From Thermoplasmata archaeon (lineage in GTDB: Archaea > Thermoplasmatota > Thermoplasmata > Lutacidiplasmatales > UBA184): DNA of 9,335 bases. The position numbers were made by a program, and so were the translations under genes. How positions within the stretch are numbered: the first letter of the stretch is position 1; every line of letters begins with the position of its first letter. The stretch covers positions 1-9,335 of the forward strand of contig JASHUJ010000164.1 of NCBI GenBank assembly GCA_030040035.1. Reading direction: 5' to 3'. This document shows, piece after piece, positions 1 through 6,781 of this stretch. A model generated the notes under the pieces. The model made no database searches, had not been told where the DNA came from, and saw nothing but the letters and a program-made list of their open reading frames with translations.

Positions 1-3000
1 GGCTCTGGGTCGTGAGGTAGTCCTCGTTCACGCTCGCGCCCGCGACCATGTCGTAGGTCAGGTCGGCGACCGTGGCCCCGTCCGCGAACGCGATCGGCGT
101 GAGCGTGGACGTGCCGCTCTCGTTTGCCAGCACTTCCAGCTGGAGCGTCTCGTACCGGTCCGTCTGGTTCACCGGCACGGTCACCTGGTAGTCGACGAGG
201 CGGGCCACTCCGCCGTCGAGCCCGACCGGCGCCGAGAAGTTCGTGAACTCGGGCGCGCCGCTCGCGCTCGCGCCCGGGTAGAGCGTGAACTCGGCGGCGT
301 ACCCCTGGCCCGTCGACAGGCCCTGGACGTAGAGGTTCGTGATGTTGATCGTGAGGCCCTCGGTCCCGATCGCGCTGACGCGGTCGCCATCGGCGATCCC
401 GTCCCCGGGCGTCGAGGCCGTCAGCGGATCGGCGCCCCAGGAGAGCTTCCCGACGACGGTGAGGGTCGACACGCCGTTCCACGTCCCGAGCACGGCGCGC
501 AGCGAGTCCGAGTTCTCGACCCCCGGCAGGCCGACGAAGTGCTGGAGCGCCGAGTAGCTCCAGAGGACCTCGGCGGCCCACGGGTCGCCGTCCCCGCTCC
601 GGATCCCGCCGGCGGCGCTCGGAGTGAGGTTCGAGTAGGTCGTCGGGTCCCCGAGCGGGACGCCGCTCTCGAAGAGCCCGGGCGTGAACTGGACGGTCGG
701 GGCGAACGGGTCGTACGTCCCCGATGCGTTCCACACCTCGAAGTTCGCGCCCGAGGGGATCGCCCCCCCGCCCTGGCTCAGGTCGAACGTCAGGTTCCAC
801 GTGTCGAGGAGGTGGCTCCCGGCAGAGTCGACGGTCGTCGGATCGAGCCCGTACTCCTTCTCGATGAAGTCGCCGACGAGCCCGTTCGTCGCATACGCGT
901 CGACGTTGGCCGTGACGTGCTGGACGCTCGTCGCGCCGGCGGCATCCGTGCTCGTCACGTACCAGCCGTACTGCTTCTCCCAGTCGGTCAGCCCGTCCCC
1001 GCTCGTGTCCTTCTCGTACCAGAACGTGGTCGAGTTCGACGCCTCGAAGTGCGGCGCGACGGGCGTCGAATAGTTCAGGACCAGCTCGGCCGAGTACTCG
1101 GTGTTGAGCGCGAGCCCCGAGACATTGATCGCGTACGTCGTCGCGGTGCCGTTCTCCAAGTTCACGTCGAACTCGGAATAGTTCGTGAACGGGTAGAGCG
1201 GCGGTTCGATCGGGACGACGACGGTCGCCCCGCTCGGGTCGTTCTCGGGGGTCAGGGTGAGGGACCCGTTCTCGAACGTGGTGTTCCCCTGGTCCTCGAA
1301 CGCGACCGGGATCTGCCAGGCCAGGATCGCGCCGCCGCCCTGTTGCGTGACGGAGTCGTACGGCCGGTCCTCCTCGTACATCAACGGGCGGCCCGGCACC
1401 TGGATCGAACCGGCGGGCACGGAGTACTGGTTCGTGAGCTCGGCGAGCGTGGCACCGGCCCCCACGCACCCGGAGAGGACGTCCACGAAGAACCGGACCG
1501 AGTAGACCTGCCAGCTCTCGAGGCCGGTCGCCTCGGCGACGTACTTCGTGGTGCCGTTCTTCTGCGCGAAGTTCTGCCCGCTCACGTTGACGGGGGTCGC
1601 GTTCCCCAGCTGGAGCTCGACCCACCCGGTCGTGTTCGTCGCGCTCTGGTTCGAGTACCACGTGAACGTCGCCGAGCCCGACGTCAGGTTCGTCACGTCC
1701 TTCGACGCGGTCCACCAGATGTCCGCGGTCGGCTGCTTCGCGAACGCGCAGCTCGCGTTGTAGTACTCGGTCGGGCTCGGCTCCGAGACCTCGTTCGCAT
1801 CGATCTGCGGCCAGCTGACCGTGTCGGCCGAGTAGTCGGTGGCCCGGATCCCGAACGCGAGCGATCCGAGCTGGTACGGCACCCCCGAGAGGTTCCCGCC
1901 GGACGCGCTCTCGTACTCGAGCGGCGTCGAGTTGCTCCAGGTCTCGTTGCACTCGCCCGCGATCCCGCACGTGCCGTTCAGGAAGAGCCAGGCGGTCGCG
2001 TTGACCGTGTTCTCCCAGCCCAGCGAGTAGTCCCGGCCGCCCTTCGCGGTCGTGTTCGTGACGCCGTGCAGCTGGAGCTCGTAGGGAGCCGGGTCGAGTC
2101 CGGTGGTGAAATTGCCCGAGACGTTGAACTCCTCGACGGTCGGCCAGCCCGCCGGCGGCTTCACGACGGTCGTTCCGTTGCTCGGGTCGCCGGAGCCGCA
2201 CCCGTCGTTGATGACCGTCTTGACCGTCGTGAACGTGACGCGGAACGTGGCGTTCCACGTCCCGTTATCGGCGGCGTAGAGGTGGGTGAACACGGGGGAG
2301 GGGACGCCGTCGGTGCTCGTGAAGGACCCGCCGGCCGCACCGCCGTCCTGGTCCCGGATCGCCGCGTACTCGCGGTAGAGCGTCGGCGAGTCGTCCTCGA
2401 CGATCGATCCGCAGGCGACGAGCGTGCGGGTGTAGAGCGTGGTCCTCGAGCTCTCCGGCTGGAAGACCCCGACGGCATGCAGCCAGAGCGAGTTCTCGGT
2501 CGTCGTGTTGGGGGCGACGAGCACGCTGTCGAGCCGGCTATCGTGCGCCATCCCGTCCGTGTCGGGAAGGAAGGGAAGGTAGTTCGAAGTGGGCGGCGCC
2601 GCGACGCTCGCCCAGTCCGGGATCGGCATCTCCCCGACCCCGAGCGCCTCCAGCAACCACTGGGTCTCGACGCTGAGGAAGAAGTTCGCGCTGAGGACTC
2701 CCGAGGCGTTGACGAGCACGGTGTTGTGGTATCGGCCGACGTAGACGACGCACGTCGGCTTGGGCGCGGGCCCCCAGATCGCCGGGGCCGGCGAGATCCA
2801 GGTGTCGTTGGTGTAGACGACGTTCGACGCGTTCTGCTGCGCGCCGCAAAGATTGCCCTTCCCGAGGTCCCGGCTCACGTTCGCCATGCCGGAGCTCGCG
2901 CGCGCCTCGAGGCTCGCGAGGGACGCCCGGGCCCCGAAGTCGAGGAAGTCCGGCTTCGTGAGGCTCGCCCAGGCGGACTCGAGCGCGCCGAGCTGGGCCG

Positions 3001-5947
3001 CCGCCGGGAGGTACGCGCCGGTGTAGTCGATCGTGCCGGTCGCCGGCCCGTGCGTCCAGTCCCAGACGAGGACCGGTCGGCCGGACGGATCGACCGTCAG
3101 GGAGACGTTCCCGGCGGAGTTGTTGTCCGCCGAACCCCCCCCGGAGCCGGTCACGACCTCGGGGGCCTGGAGGAGATTCCCCGAAGCGGTGTAGATCGCT
3201 TCGTCGATCTGCTCGGGGCCGGCGCCGTTCTCGAGCCAGGTCGCGTAGTAGTCGCCGTACGGGGCCGCCACGAGCTGGGGATCGGACGCCGAGCCGGCGA
3301 CGGGCGTCGTGAAGTAGGCCGAGAAGTTGAACGACGGGTCGTCGAACCCTCCGGGGGCGATCGTGACCCCGGGGGCGACGAGCGTCTCGAGGTCGGTCCG
3401 GCCGTTGACGTCGGCGGTGACGAGGAGCATGACGCCGGTGCCGTCGTGGGCGGCGACGATCTGCCCGGCGGAACCGCCCGGGATCGAGAGCGCGGTGTCC
3501 CCGACCGCGTCAAAGACCGGGGAGCTCACGTTCGTGCCGATCGCCGAGATCTCGTTGTCGTCCCACCAGTACGGGAACGGCTCGTAGCCGCTGAACGTGA
3601 CGGAGTACTCGGACAGGATCCCGTCGCTGACCGCGAAGACGTACTCGCCGTACTGCGCGACCCCGAGCCCCCCGAAGATCCCGCCCGCGACGTAGTCGTA
3701 GAACGGGTGGGGCTGCGGGAGCCAGATCGGGACGGCCGAGGTCGAGGGCGGCAGGGCGACCTGGCCGACGACCGTGAACCCGAGCGGGTTCGTGAGGTTC
3801 CCCGGGGCCGCGAGGTCGAAGAACCCGTTGCAGGTGATCGGGGACGTACCGGCCGGTCCCTCGACCTGCACGGAGACGTTCCCGAGCCCGAGCGGGACGA
3901 CCACGTTGAGCGCGCTCGCGTTGGAGAGGGCCGGATTGACCGACAGGGCGGGCACGCCGCCGAACAGTACGGTGTCGGTCCCGGCGAAGCCGGTCCCGTA
4001 GATCGTGAGGTTGCTCCCTCCGACCCCCTCGGTCGAGGAGAGCGCCGCGATCTCGGGCAGCCCGGCGGCGTACGCCTTGCCGTACGTGTAGCGGTCCCGA
4101 CAGCCCGTCGGGCTGGCGAGCGACTTCTGGTCGACGACGACGGCGACCGTGCCCTTCCCCCCCGGGGCGCCGGCCTCGATCTCGGTCGGGGAGACGTACG
4201 TCGTGTTGCCGGAGACCTTCGATCCAAAGTGGGCGACCGCGGACTGGTTGAAACCGGTGCCGTCGATCGTGACCTCCGTGCCCGCCGGCCCCTGGTCCGG
4301 CAGGACCGCGCTCACGCTGAGCGGGTTCGCCACGTACCGGAAGCGCACGTCGTCGCTCGTCGCGGGTCCCTCGTGGACCGAGACCTCCACCGAGCCCGAG
4401 ATCTTCGGTACCCCGGCGAGGAGCTCGGTCGGCGAGACGAACGTCGTCGACGTGGCCTTCTTCGTGCCGAAGTACACCGTGGCGTTCGACTCGAAACCGG
4501 TCCCGCCGAGCGTCACGGTCAACGGCGGCGTTCCGGCGCTCGGGCTGACGCTGAACAGGAAGAAGGAGCCGTACTGGAAGACGTCGGCGCAGGTGACGGG
4601 GCTGGTCACGGATAGATAGTTCGCGACCCCCTGGATCGTGACGTTCACCGCCCCCGTGCCCGAGGGGAGGGTGGTCACCTCGAGGGTCGAGGCGTTCACG
4701 AACGTGATCGAGCTCGAGGGCACCTGTTGCGATCCGAACCAGAGCGAGGAGAAGTTGGCGAGGTTGGTCGCTTCGATGAACACGGGTCCGCTCGCCGTCG
4801 CGTTCGGGCTCACGCTGAGCACCTGGGGCGTGCCGGGGACCTCGGCGTTCCCCCGAGCGACCCGATCGGAGCAGGTCGCCGCACTCCAGGTCGAGCCCTG
4901 GAGCGCCTGGATATTGGCCGAACCCTTCCCGGGCGGGACCCAGACCTCGAGGCTCGTCGAATTCGTACGCTGGAACGCGGTGGCCTCCGAGCCGACGCGC
5001 ACGGAGCTGACGGAGTCGAAGCCGGAGCCCAGGACCGTCACCCACGACCCGTTGGGCGCGACCTGGGGAAGGACCGCGGAGATCACCGCGGCTCCGCTCG
5101 GATCTTTTGCCGGAGTCGGCGCGGAGGGCAGGAGCGACCCGGCGGACACCCGGGGCCGGTCCCCCGACGGATCGGTGCCCCGGTTCGGGCCGCCCTCGAT
5201 CTGCGTGTTGCAGCGCAACGTCATCCAGACGAAGGTCGCGTTCACGGCGGTCGTGACGACGGTGACCCCGCAACCCTCGACCGCGTAGTCGATCCGAGGA
5301 TCGGCCCCGAGGATCGGGCTCTGGCCCGTGAGCGAGCCCCAACTGCCCGGGGCTCCGGCCTCGCTCGAAACGTAGACCATCGTCGTGTTGTTCGAAGAAG
5401 CGCCGACGATCAGGAGCGAGCTCGTCCCGGTCCCGTTGACGACAAGGCTGAGGTACTGGATCGGGGCGCCGCCGTACGCCGCGATGGGGGTGACGCCGTT
5501 CCAGTGGATCGGCAGGTGGTCGGTACAGCTGACCGCGCAACCCTTGGTGGCGATCGCCTGCGCCGACGAAGGATCGTACGCGCCGGTATCGAAGTCGAGG
5601 ACGTACCCGAGCTGCGGGAGCTGGTCGACGAAGACGAGGACGTAGTAGAACGTGGTCCCGAGGGTGATCGTTCCGATCTGGGGCAGGCTCACGTTCCCCG
5701 TGACGTTCGGAAACTCGTCCGGGGTCGGATACGAGCTCGGGCTCGCGAGATAGGGAAGGTACGGGGGGCTCGTCGAGTTCGTCGTCGACGCGTCCGCGGC
5801 CGCGCCGAGCGGTGCCCGGGACGGGGCCCCCACGTTCGAGGTCGGGGTGAGGAAGAGGACCACGACGAACGCCGAGATCGCCACGGTGGCGGACCGCCAG
5901 CGCAGGATCGGCGGGCGCGGGCCCGGTGCCTGCCATCTACGGCGCAC
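1..5947 (-). CDS. Giant secreted surface protein with five IPT/TIG domains and calcium-binding loops (3' end outside window)
   Basis: The frame is open for 1,982 codons with no stop and almost always ends codons in G or C, so it is clearly coding; it runs off the left edge. With the GTG at 5947-5945, the protein starts with an Arg-rich stretch and a hydrophobic segment (residues about 19-33), as expected for export or a signal anchor. Residues about 40-287 form an N-terminal domain with Cys pairs. Residues 288-713 are five tandem TIG domains. Residues about 714-1100 are beta-rich, with repeated aromatic/Gly turns that could be propeller-like. Two Asp-rich loops lie at residues 1647-1655 and 1849-1855. 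Around 60 N-x-S/T sequons and very few Lys fit an extracellular glycoprotein of an archaeal envelope. A likely role is adhesion or cell-surface structure, but no enzymatic motif was seen, so the function is unknown. An in-frame ATG at 6109-6107 would add 54 residues, but that stretch lacks the third-position GC excess of the gene, so GTG is preferred. Confidence 0.88.
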   Translation of the reverse strand, partial: MRRRWQAPGPRPPILRWRSATVAISAFVVVLFLTPTSNVGAPSRAPLGAAADASTTNSTSPPYLPYLASPSSYPTPDEFPNVTGNVSLPQIGTITLGTTFYYVLVFVDQLPQLGYVLDFDTGAYDPSSAQAIATKGCAVSCTDHLPIHWNGVTPIAAYGGAPIQYLSLVVNGTGTSSLLIVGASSNNTTMVYVSSEAGAPGSWGSLTGQSPILGADPRIDYAVEGCGVTVVTTAVNATFVWMTLRCNTQIEGGPNRGTDPSGDRPRVSAGSLLPSAPTPAKDPSGAAVISAVLPQVAPNGSWVTVLGSGFDSVSSVRVGSEATAFQRTNSTSLEVWVPPGKGSANIQALQGSTWSAATCSDRVARGNAEVPGTPQVLSVSPNATASGPVFIEATNLANFSSLWFGSQQVPSSSITFVNASTLEVTTLPSGTGAVNVTIQGVANYLSVTSPVTCADVFQYGSFFLFSVSPSAGTPPLTVTLGGTGFESNATVYFGTKKATSTTFVSPTELLAGVPKISGSVEVSVHEGPATSDDVRFRYVANPLSVSAVLPDQGPAGTEVTIDGTGFNQSAVAHFGSKVSGNTTYVSPTEIEAGAPGGKGTVAVVVDQKSLASPTGCRDRYTYGKAYAAGLPEIAALSSTEGVGGSNLTIYGTGFAGTDTVLFGGVPALSVNPALSNASALNVVVPLGLGNVSVQVEGPAGTSPITCNGFFDLAAPGNLTNPLGFTVVGQVALPPSTSAVPIWLPQPHPFYDYVAGGIFGGLGVAQYGEYVFAVSDGILSEYSVTFSGYEPFPYWWDDNEISAIGTNVSSPVFDAVGDTALSIPGGSAGQIVAAHDGTGVMLLVTADVNGRTDLETLVAPGVTIAPGGFDDPSFNFSAYFTTPVAGSASDPQLVAAPYGDYYATWLENGAGPEQIDEAIYTASGNLLQAPEVVTGSGGGSADNNSAGNVSLTVDPSGRPVLVWDWTHGPATGTIDYTGAYLPAAAQLGALESAWASLTKPDFLDFGARASLASLEARASSGMANVSRDLGKGNLCGAQQNASNVVYTNDTWISPAPAIWGPAPKPTCVVYVGRYHNTVLVNASGVLSANFFLSVETQWLLEALGVGEMPIPDWASVAAPPTSNYLPFLPDTDGMAHDSRLDSVLVAPNTTTENSLWLHAVGVFQPESSRTTLYTRTLVACGSIVEDDSPTLYREYAAIRDQDGGAAGGSFTSTDGVPSPVFTHLYAADNGTWNATFRVTFTTVKTVINDGCGSGDPSNGTTVVKPPAGWPTVEEFNVSGNFTTGLDPAPYELQLHGVTNTTAKGGRDYSLGWENTVNATAWLFLNGTCGIAGECNETWSNSTPLEYESASGGNLSGVPYQLGSLAFGIRATDYSADTVSWPQIDANEVSEPSPTEYYNASCAFAKQPTADIWWTASKDVTNLTSGSATFTWYSNQSATNTTGWVELQLGNATPVNVSGQNFAQKNGTTKYVAEATGLESWQVYSVRFFVDVLSGCVGAGATLAELTNQYSVPAGSIQVPGRPLMYEEDRPYDSVTQQGGGAILAWQIPVAFEDQGNTTFENGSLTLTPENDPSGATVVVPIEPPLYPFTNYSEFDVNLENGTATTYAINVSGLALNTEYSAELVLNYSTPVAPHFEASNSTTFWYEKDTSGDGLTDWEKQYGWYVTSTDAAGATSVQHVTANVDAYATNGLVGDFIEKEYGLDPTTVDSAGSHLLDTWNLTFDLSQGGGAIPSGANFEVWNASGTYDPFAPTVQFTPGLFESGVPLGDPTTYSNLTPSAAGGIRSGDGDPWAAEVLWSYSALQHFVGLPGVENSDSLRAVLGTWNGVSTLTVVGKLSWGADPLTASTPGDGIADGDRVSAIGTEGLTINITNLYVQGLSTGQGYAAEFTLYPGASASGAPEFTNFSAPVGLDGGVARLVDYQVTVPVNQTDRYETLQLEVLANESGTSTLTPIAFADGATVADLTYDMVAGASVNEDYLTTQS
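383..403 (-). other. Second Asp-rich calcium-type loop of the surface protein
   Basis: Residues 1849-1855 read D-G-I-A-D-G-D, preceded by P-G and followed by R-V. The Asp spacing resembles a calcium-loop repeat. It lies about 200 residues after the first loop. The segment between the two, which includes A-E-V-L-W-S-Y and G-K-L-S-W-G, probably forms a single domain bounded by the two loops. The ion-binding role is inferred. Confidence 0.5.
983..1009 (-). other. First calcium-type D-x-S-G-D-G loop of the surface protein
   Basis: Residues 1647-1655 read D-T-S-G-D-G-L-T-D and are followed by W-E-K. This is the D-x-[DS]-x-D-G-x-x-D layout of thrombospondin type-3, dockerin and EF-hand-like calcium loops, often found in archaeal and bacterial surface proteins as D-x-D-G-D-G-L-x-D-x-x-E. 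It introduces a segment containing N-G-L-V-G-D-F-I-E-K-E-Y-G-L-D-P. Calcium binding is inferred from the motif alone. Confidence 0.7.
3809..5086 (-). repeat. Five tandem IPT/TIG immunoglobulin-like domains (protein-level repeat)
   Basis: Residues 288-713 of the surface protein consist of five units of about 85 residues. Each opens with a pattern like [VI]-x-x-[VLA]-x-P-x-x-[GA], continues with a V/T-x-[VI]-x-G-[ST]-G-F (or weaker) turn, then a [VA]-x-F-G strand and an S-x-T-x-[LI] strand, and ends in a V-x-V-x-x strand. This is the classic TIG pattern. The second unit is the most diverged: its G-x-G-F turn reads A-T-N-L. DNA identity between units is low, so these are old domain duplications and not recent DNA repeats. 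Four of the five units end in a Cys about 6-7 residues before a Y-G or similar close (Cys359, 453, 616, 706). Confidence 0.85.
5849..5893 (-). other. Hydrophobic signal/anchor segment of the surface protein
   Basis: Residues 19-33 (counted from GTG 5947) read S-A-T-V-A-I-S-A-F-V-V-V-L-F-L. They follow a positively charged n-region containing R-R-R and R-W-R. A Thr/Pro/Ser/Ala-rich stretch comes after, and small residues near residues 38-41 could be a cleavage site. This is the usual layout of a Sec signal peptide or an N-terminal membrane anchor. The Arg run is not a good twin-arginine motif, because the hydrophobic stretch begins about 15 residues later. Confidence 0.65.
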
Positions 5948-6209
5948 GGGGAGGGAACGGGGAAGCCCGGCGGTCGTCGAGGGCCCGAGGTCGGCGAGCT
6001 CGATTTTCCCGTTGGAATGAGACCCGGACCGGCCGTCGGCGCTCGCGCTCCCCCGACCGGGAGGTTGGAGCGGCGCTCCGGATAGCAGGGCTCCCCCAGC
6101 CCACGCCATCCGCCATCGTAGCGGGTCGGTGTAGATAAATCGCCCGCCGATGTCCTCGGGCGCGGGTCGATCGACCGGTGCGCCCGGCGGGAGGACCGAC
6201 CAGTCGGCG
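5948..6209. other. Divergent intergenic region
   Basis: This stretch separates the minus-strand surface-protein gene from the plus-strand acetyltransferase gene. In the frame of the surface gene, the part from 5948 to 6109 has roughly equal GC at the three codon positions (about 72, 70 and 78 percent by hand count), unlike the strongly GC3-biased gene body. It therefore looks untranslated. It contains the TATA-like element at 6132-6139. I see no terminator, RNA gene or repeat in it. Confidence 0.55.
6132..6139 (-). promoter_or_regulatory. TATA-like box for the surface-protein gene
   Basis: On the minus strand the sequence is TTTATCTA, one base from a typical archaeal TATA box, and it is one of the very few AT-rich octamers in the area. 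Archaeal transcription usually starts about 25-30 nt downstream. If the first T is at -30, +1 falls at 6109, exactly on the in-frame ATG at 6109-6107. The transcript would then either be leaderless from that ATG or carry a 162-nt leader before the GTG at 5947. Read on the plus strand, the same site (TAGATAAA) is a poorer match but might also serve the divergent acetyltransferase gene. Confidence 0.5.
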
Positions 6210-6680
6210 ATGACGAAGTCCGGCCCGGGGCGAACCGTGCGGATCACCCGGGCCCGGCGGCCCGACGCGGAGCGGATCGTCGCGGCGCGCACGCTGTTCG
6301 ACGGCCCGCTCGACCTCGACGCGACGCGCCGCTACCTCGCCGACCCCCGCCACGTCTTCCTGCTCGCGACCGAGGGTCGACGGCCGATCGGGTTCCTCCG
6401 CGGTTCCCTGCTCCGGCAGATCCGGACCTCGCGACCGCAGTTCTTCCTCTACGAGATCGGGGTCGTGCCGTCCGCGCGCCGGCGGGGCGTTGGGACCGCG
6501 CTCGTCGAGCGGATGCTCGCCGACGCGCGTCGCATCGGCTGCGAGGAAGCGTTCGTCCTCACCTCGCCGACCAATCGCGCGGCGGTCGCGCTCTACCGAT
6601 CGACCGGCGGAAGGACCGAGACGCCGAGCGACCGGATGTTCGTCTACCCGCTCCGCCGGCGCCGCCGGGGCCGCGCCTAG
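6210..6680 (+). CDS. GNAT-family N-acetyltransferase (AAC(3)-I/RimI-like)
   Basis: This 156-residue protein has the standard GNAT length and layout. It transfers an acetyl group from acetyl-CoA to an amine; the substrate cannot be read from the sequence. The acetyl-CoA pyrophosphate loop (motif A) is visible at residues 90-97 as R-R-R-G-V-G-T-A. It is preceded by the strand Y-E-I-G-V-V-P (81-87) and followed by a helix. The C-terminal signature N-R-A-A-V-A-L-Y-R-S-T-G-G (122-134) contains the usual Asn and Tyr129, the likely general acid. The pattern F-x-Y-E-I-G-V and the early F-D-G-P resemble the aminoglycoside 3-N-acetyltransferase type I branch, but resistance cannot be claimed from this. 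The ATG at 6210 is chosen because the first beta strand (V-R-I-T) begins ten residues later. An ATG at 6150 would add 20 Gly/Ser/Arg-rich residues with no counterpart in the fold. A GGAGG at 6190-6194 lies 15 nt before the start, which is rather far. The C-terminus is very Arg-rich. Confidence 0.9.
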   Translation: MTKSGPGRTVRITRARRPDAERIVAARTLFDGPLDLDATRRYLADPRHVFLLATEGRRPIGFLRGSLLRQIRTSRPQFFLYEIGVVPSARRRGVGTALVERMLADARRIGCEEAFVLTSPTNRAAVALYRSTGGRTETPSDRMFVYPLRRRRRGRA

Positions 6681-6739
6681 CCGCGCCCGTCGACCGAAAC
6701 GCCCCGCCCCGGTCTGTTTCAGCGTCCCCCGAAACGGCG

Positions 6740-6747
6740 CTTTAGAG
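6740..6747 (+). promoter_or_regulatory. Possible weak TATA-like element upstream of the recombinase-like/polymerase unit
   Basis: CTTTAGAG stands out in the otherwise GC-rich 101-nt gap between the acetyltransferase stop and the next ATG at 6782. Placed at about -31 to -24, it would give a start near 6771 and a leader of about 10 nt, a normal archaeal geometry. The match to a consensus TATA box is partial. The operon may instead be read through from the acetyltransferase gene. Confidence 0.3.
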
Positions 6748-6781
6748 CGGCCGCACGGCTGGAACCCCCCGAGCACCGGCG

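Noticed and set aside
539..4615. A 1,358-codon open frame on the plus strand
   Set aside because: It lies antisense to the surface-protein gene. Its product is a monotonous Arg/Val/Glu/Gly/Asp mix with no domain pattern. Such long antisense frames are expected opposite a gene with extreme third-position GC, because stop codons become rare there. The minus-strand frame shows TIG domains and sequons.
3510..5936. An 808-codon minus-strand frame starting at an ATG just downstream of the chosen GTG
   Set aside because: It is a shifted frame of the surface-protein gene, Arg/Pro/Gly-rich with no recognisable domains. The neighbouring frame encodes the signal segment and TIG array.
5930..5947. Twin-arginine export signal in the surface protein
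   Set aside because: R-R-R is present, but the hydrophobic stretch starts about 15 residues later and the S/T-R-R-x-F-L-K pattern is absent.
4727..6085. A 452-codon plus-strand frame
   Set aside because: Antisense to the 5' part of the surface-protein gene and the intergenic region; Arg/Asp/Gly-rich low-complexity product.
6150..6209. Upstream ATG at 6150 as start of the acetyltransferase
   Set aside because: It adds 20 Gly/Ser/Arg-rich residues before the GNAT fold. If the TATA-like element at 6132-6139 works in the plus direction, transcription would begin after this ATG.
6210..6680. Antibiotic-resistance role for the acetyltransferase
   Set aside because: Similarity to AAC(3)-I is only at the level of the general GNAT pattern; the substrate cannot be assigned from sequence.
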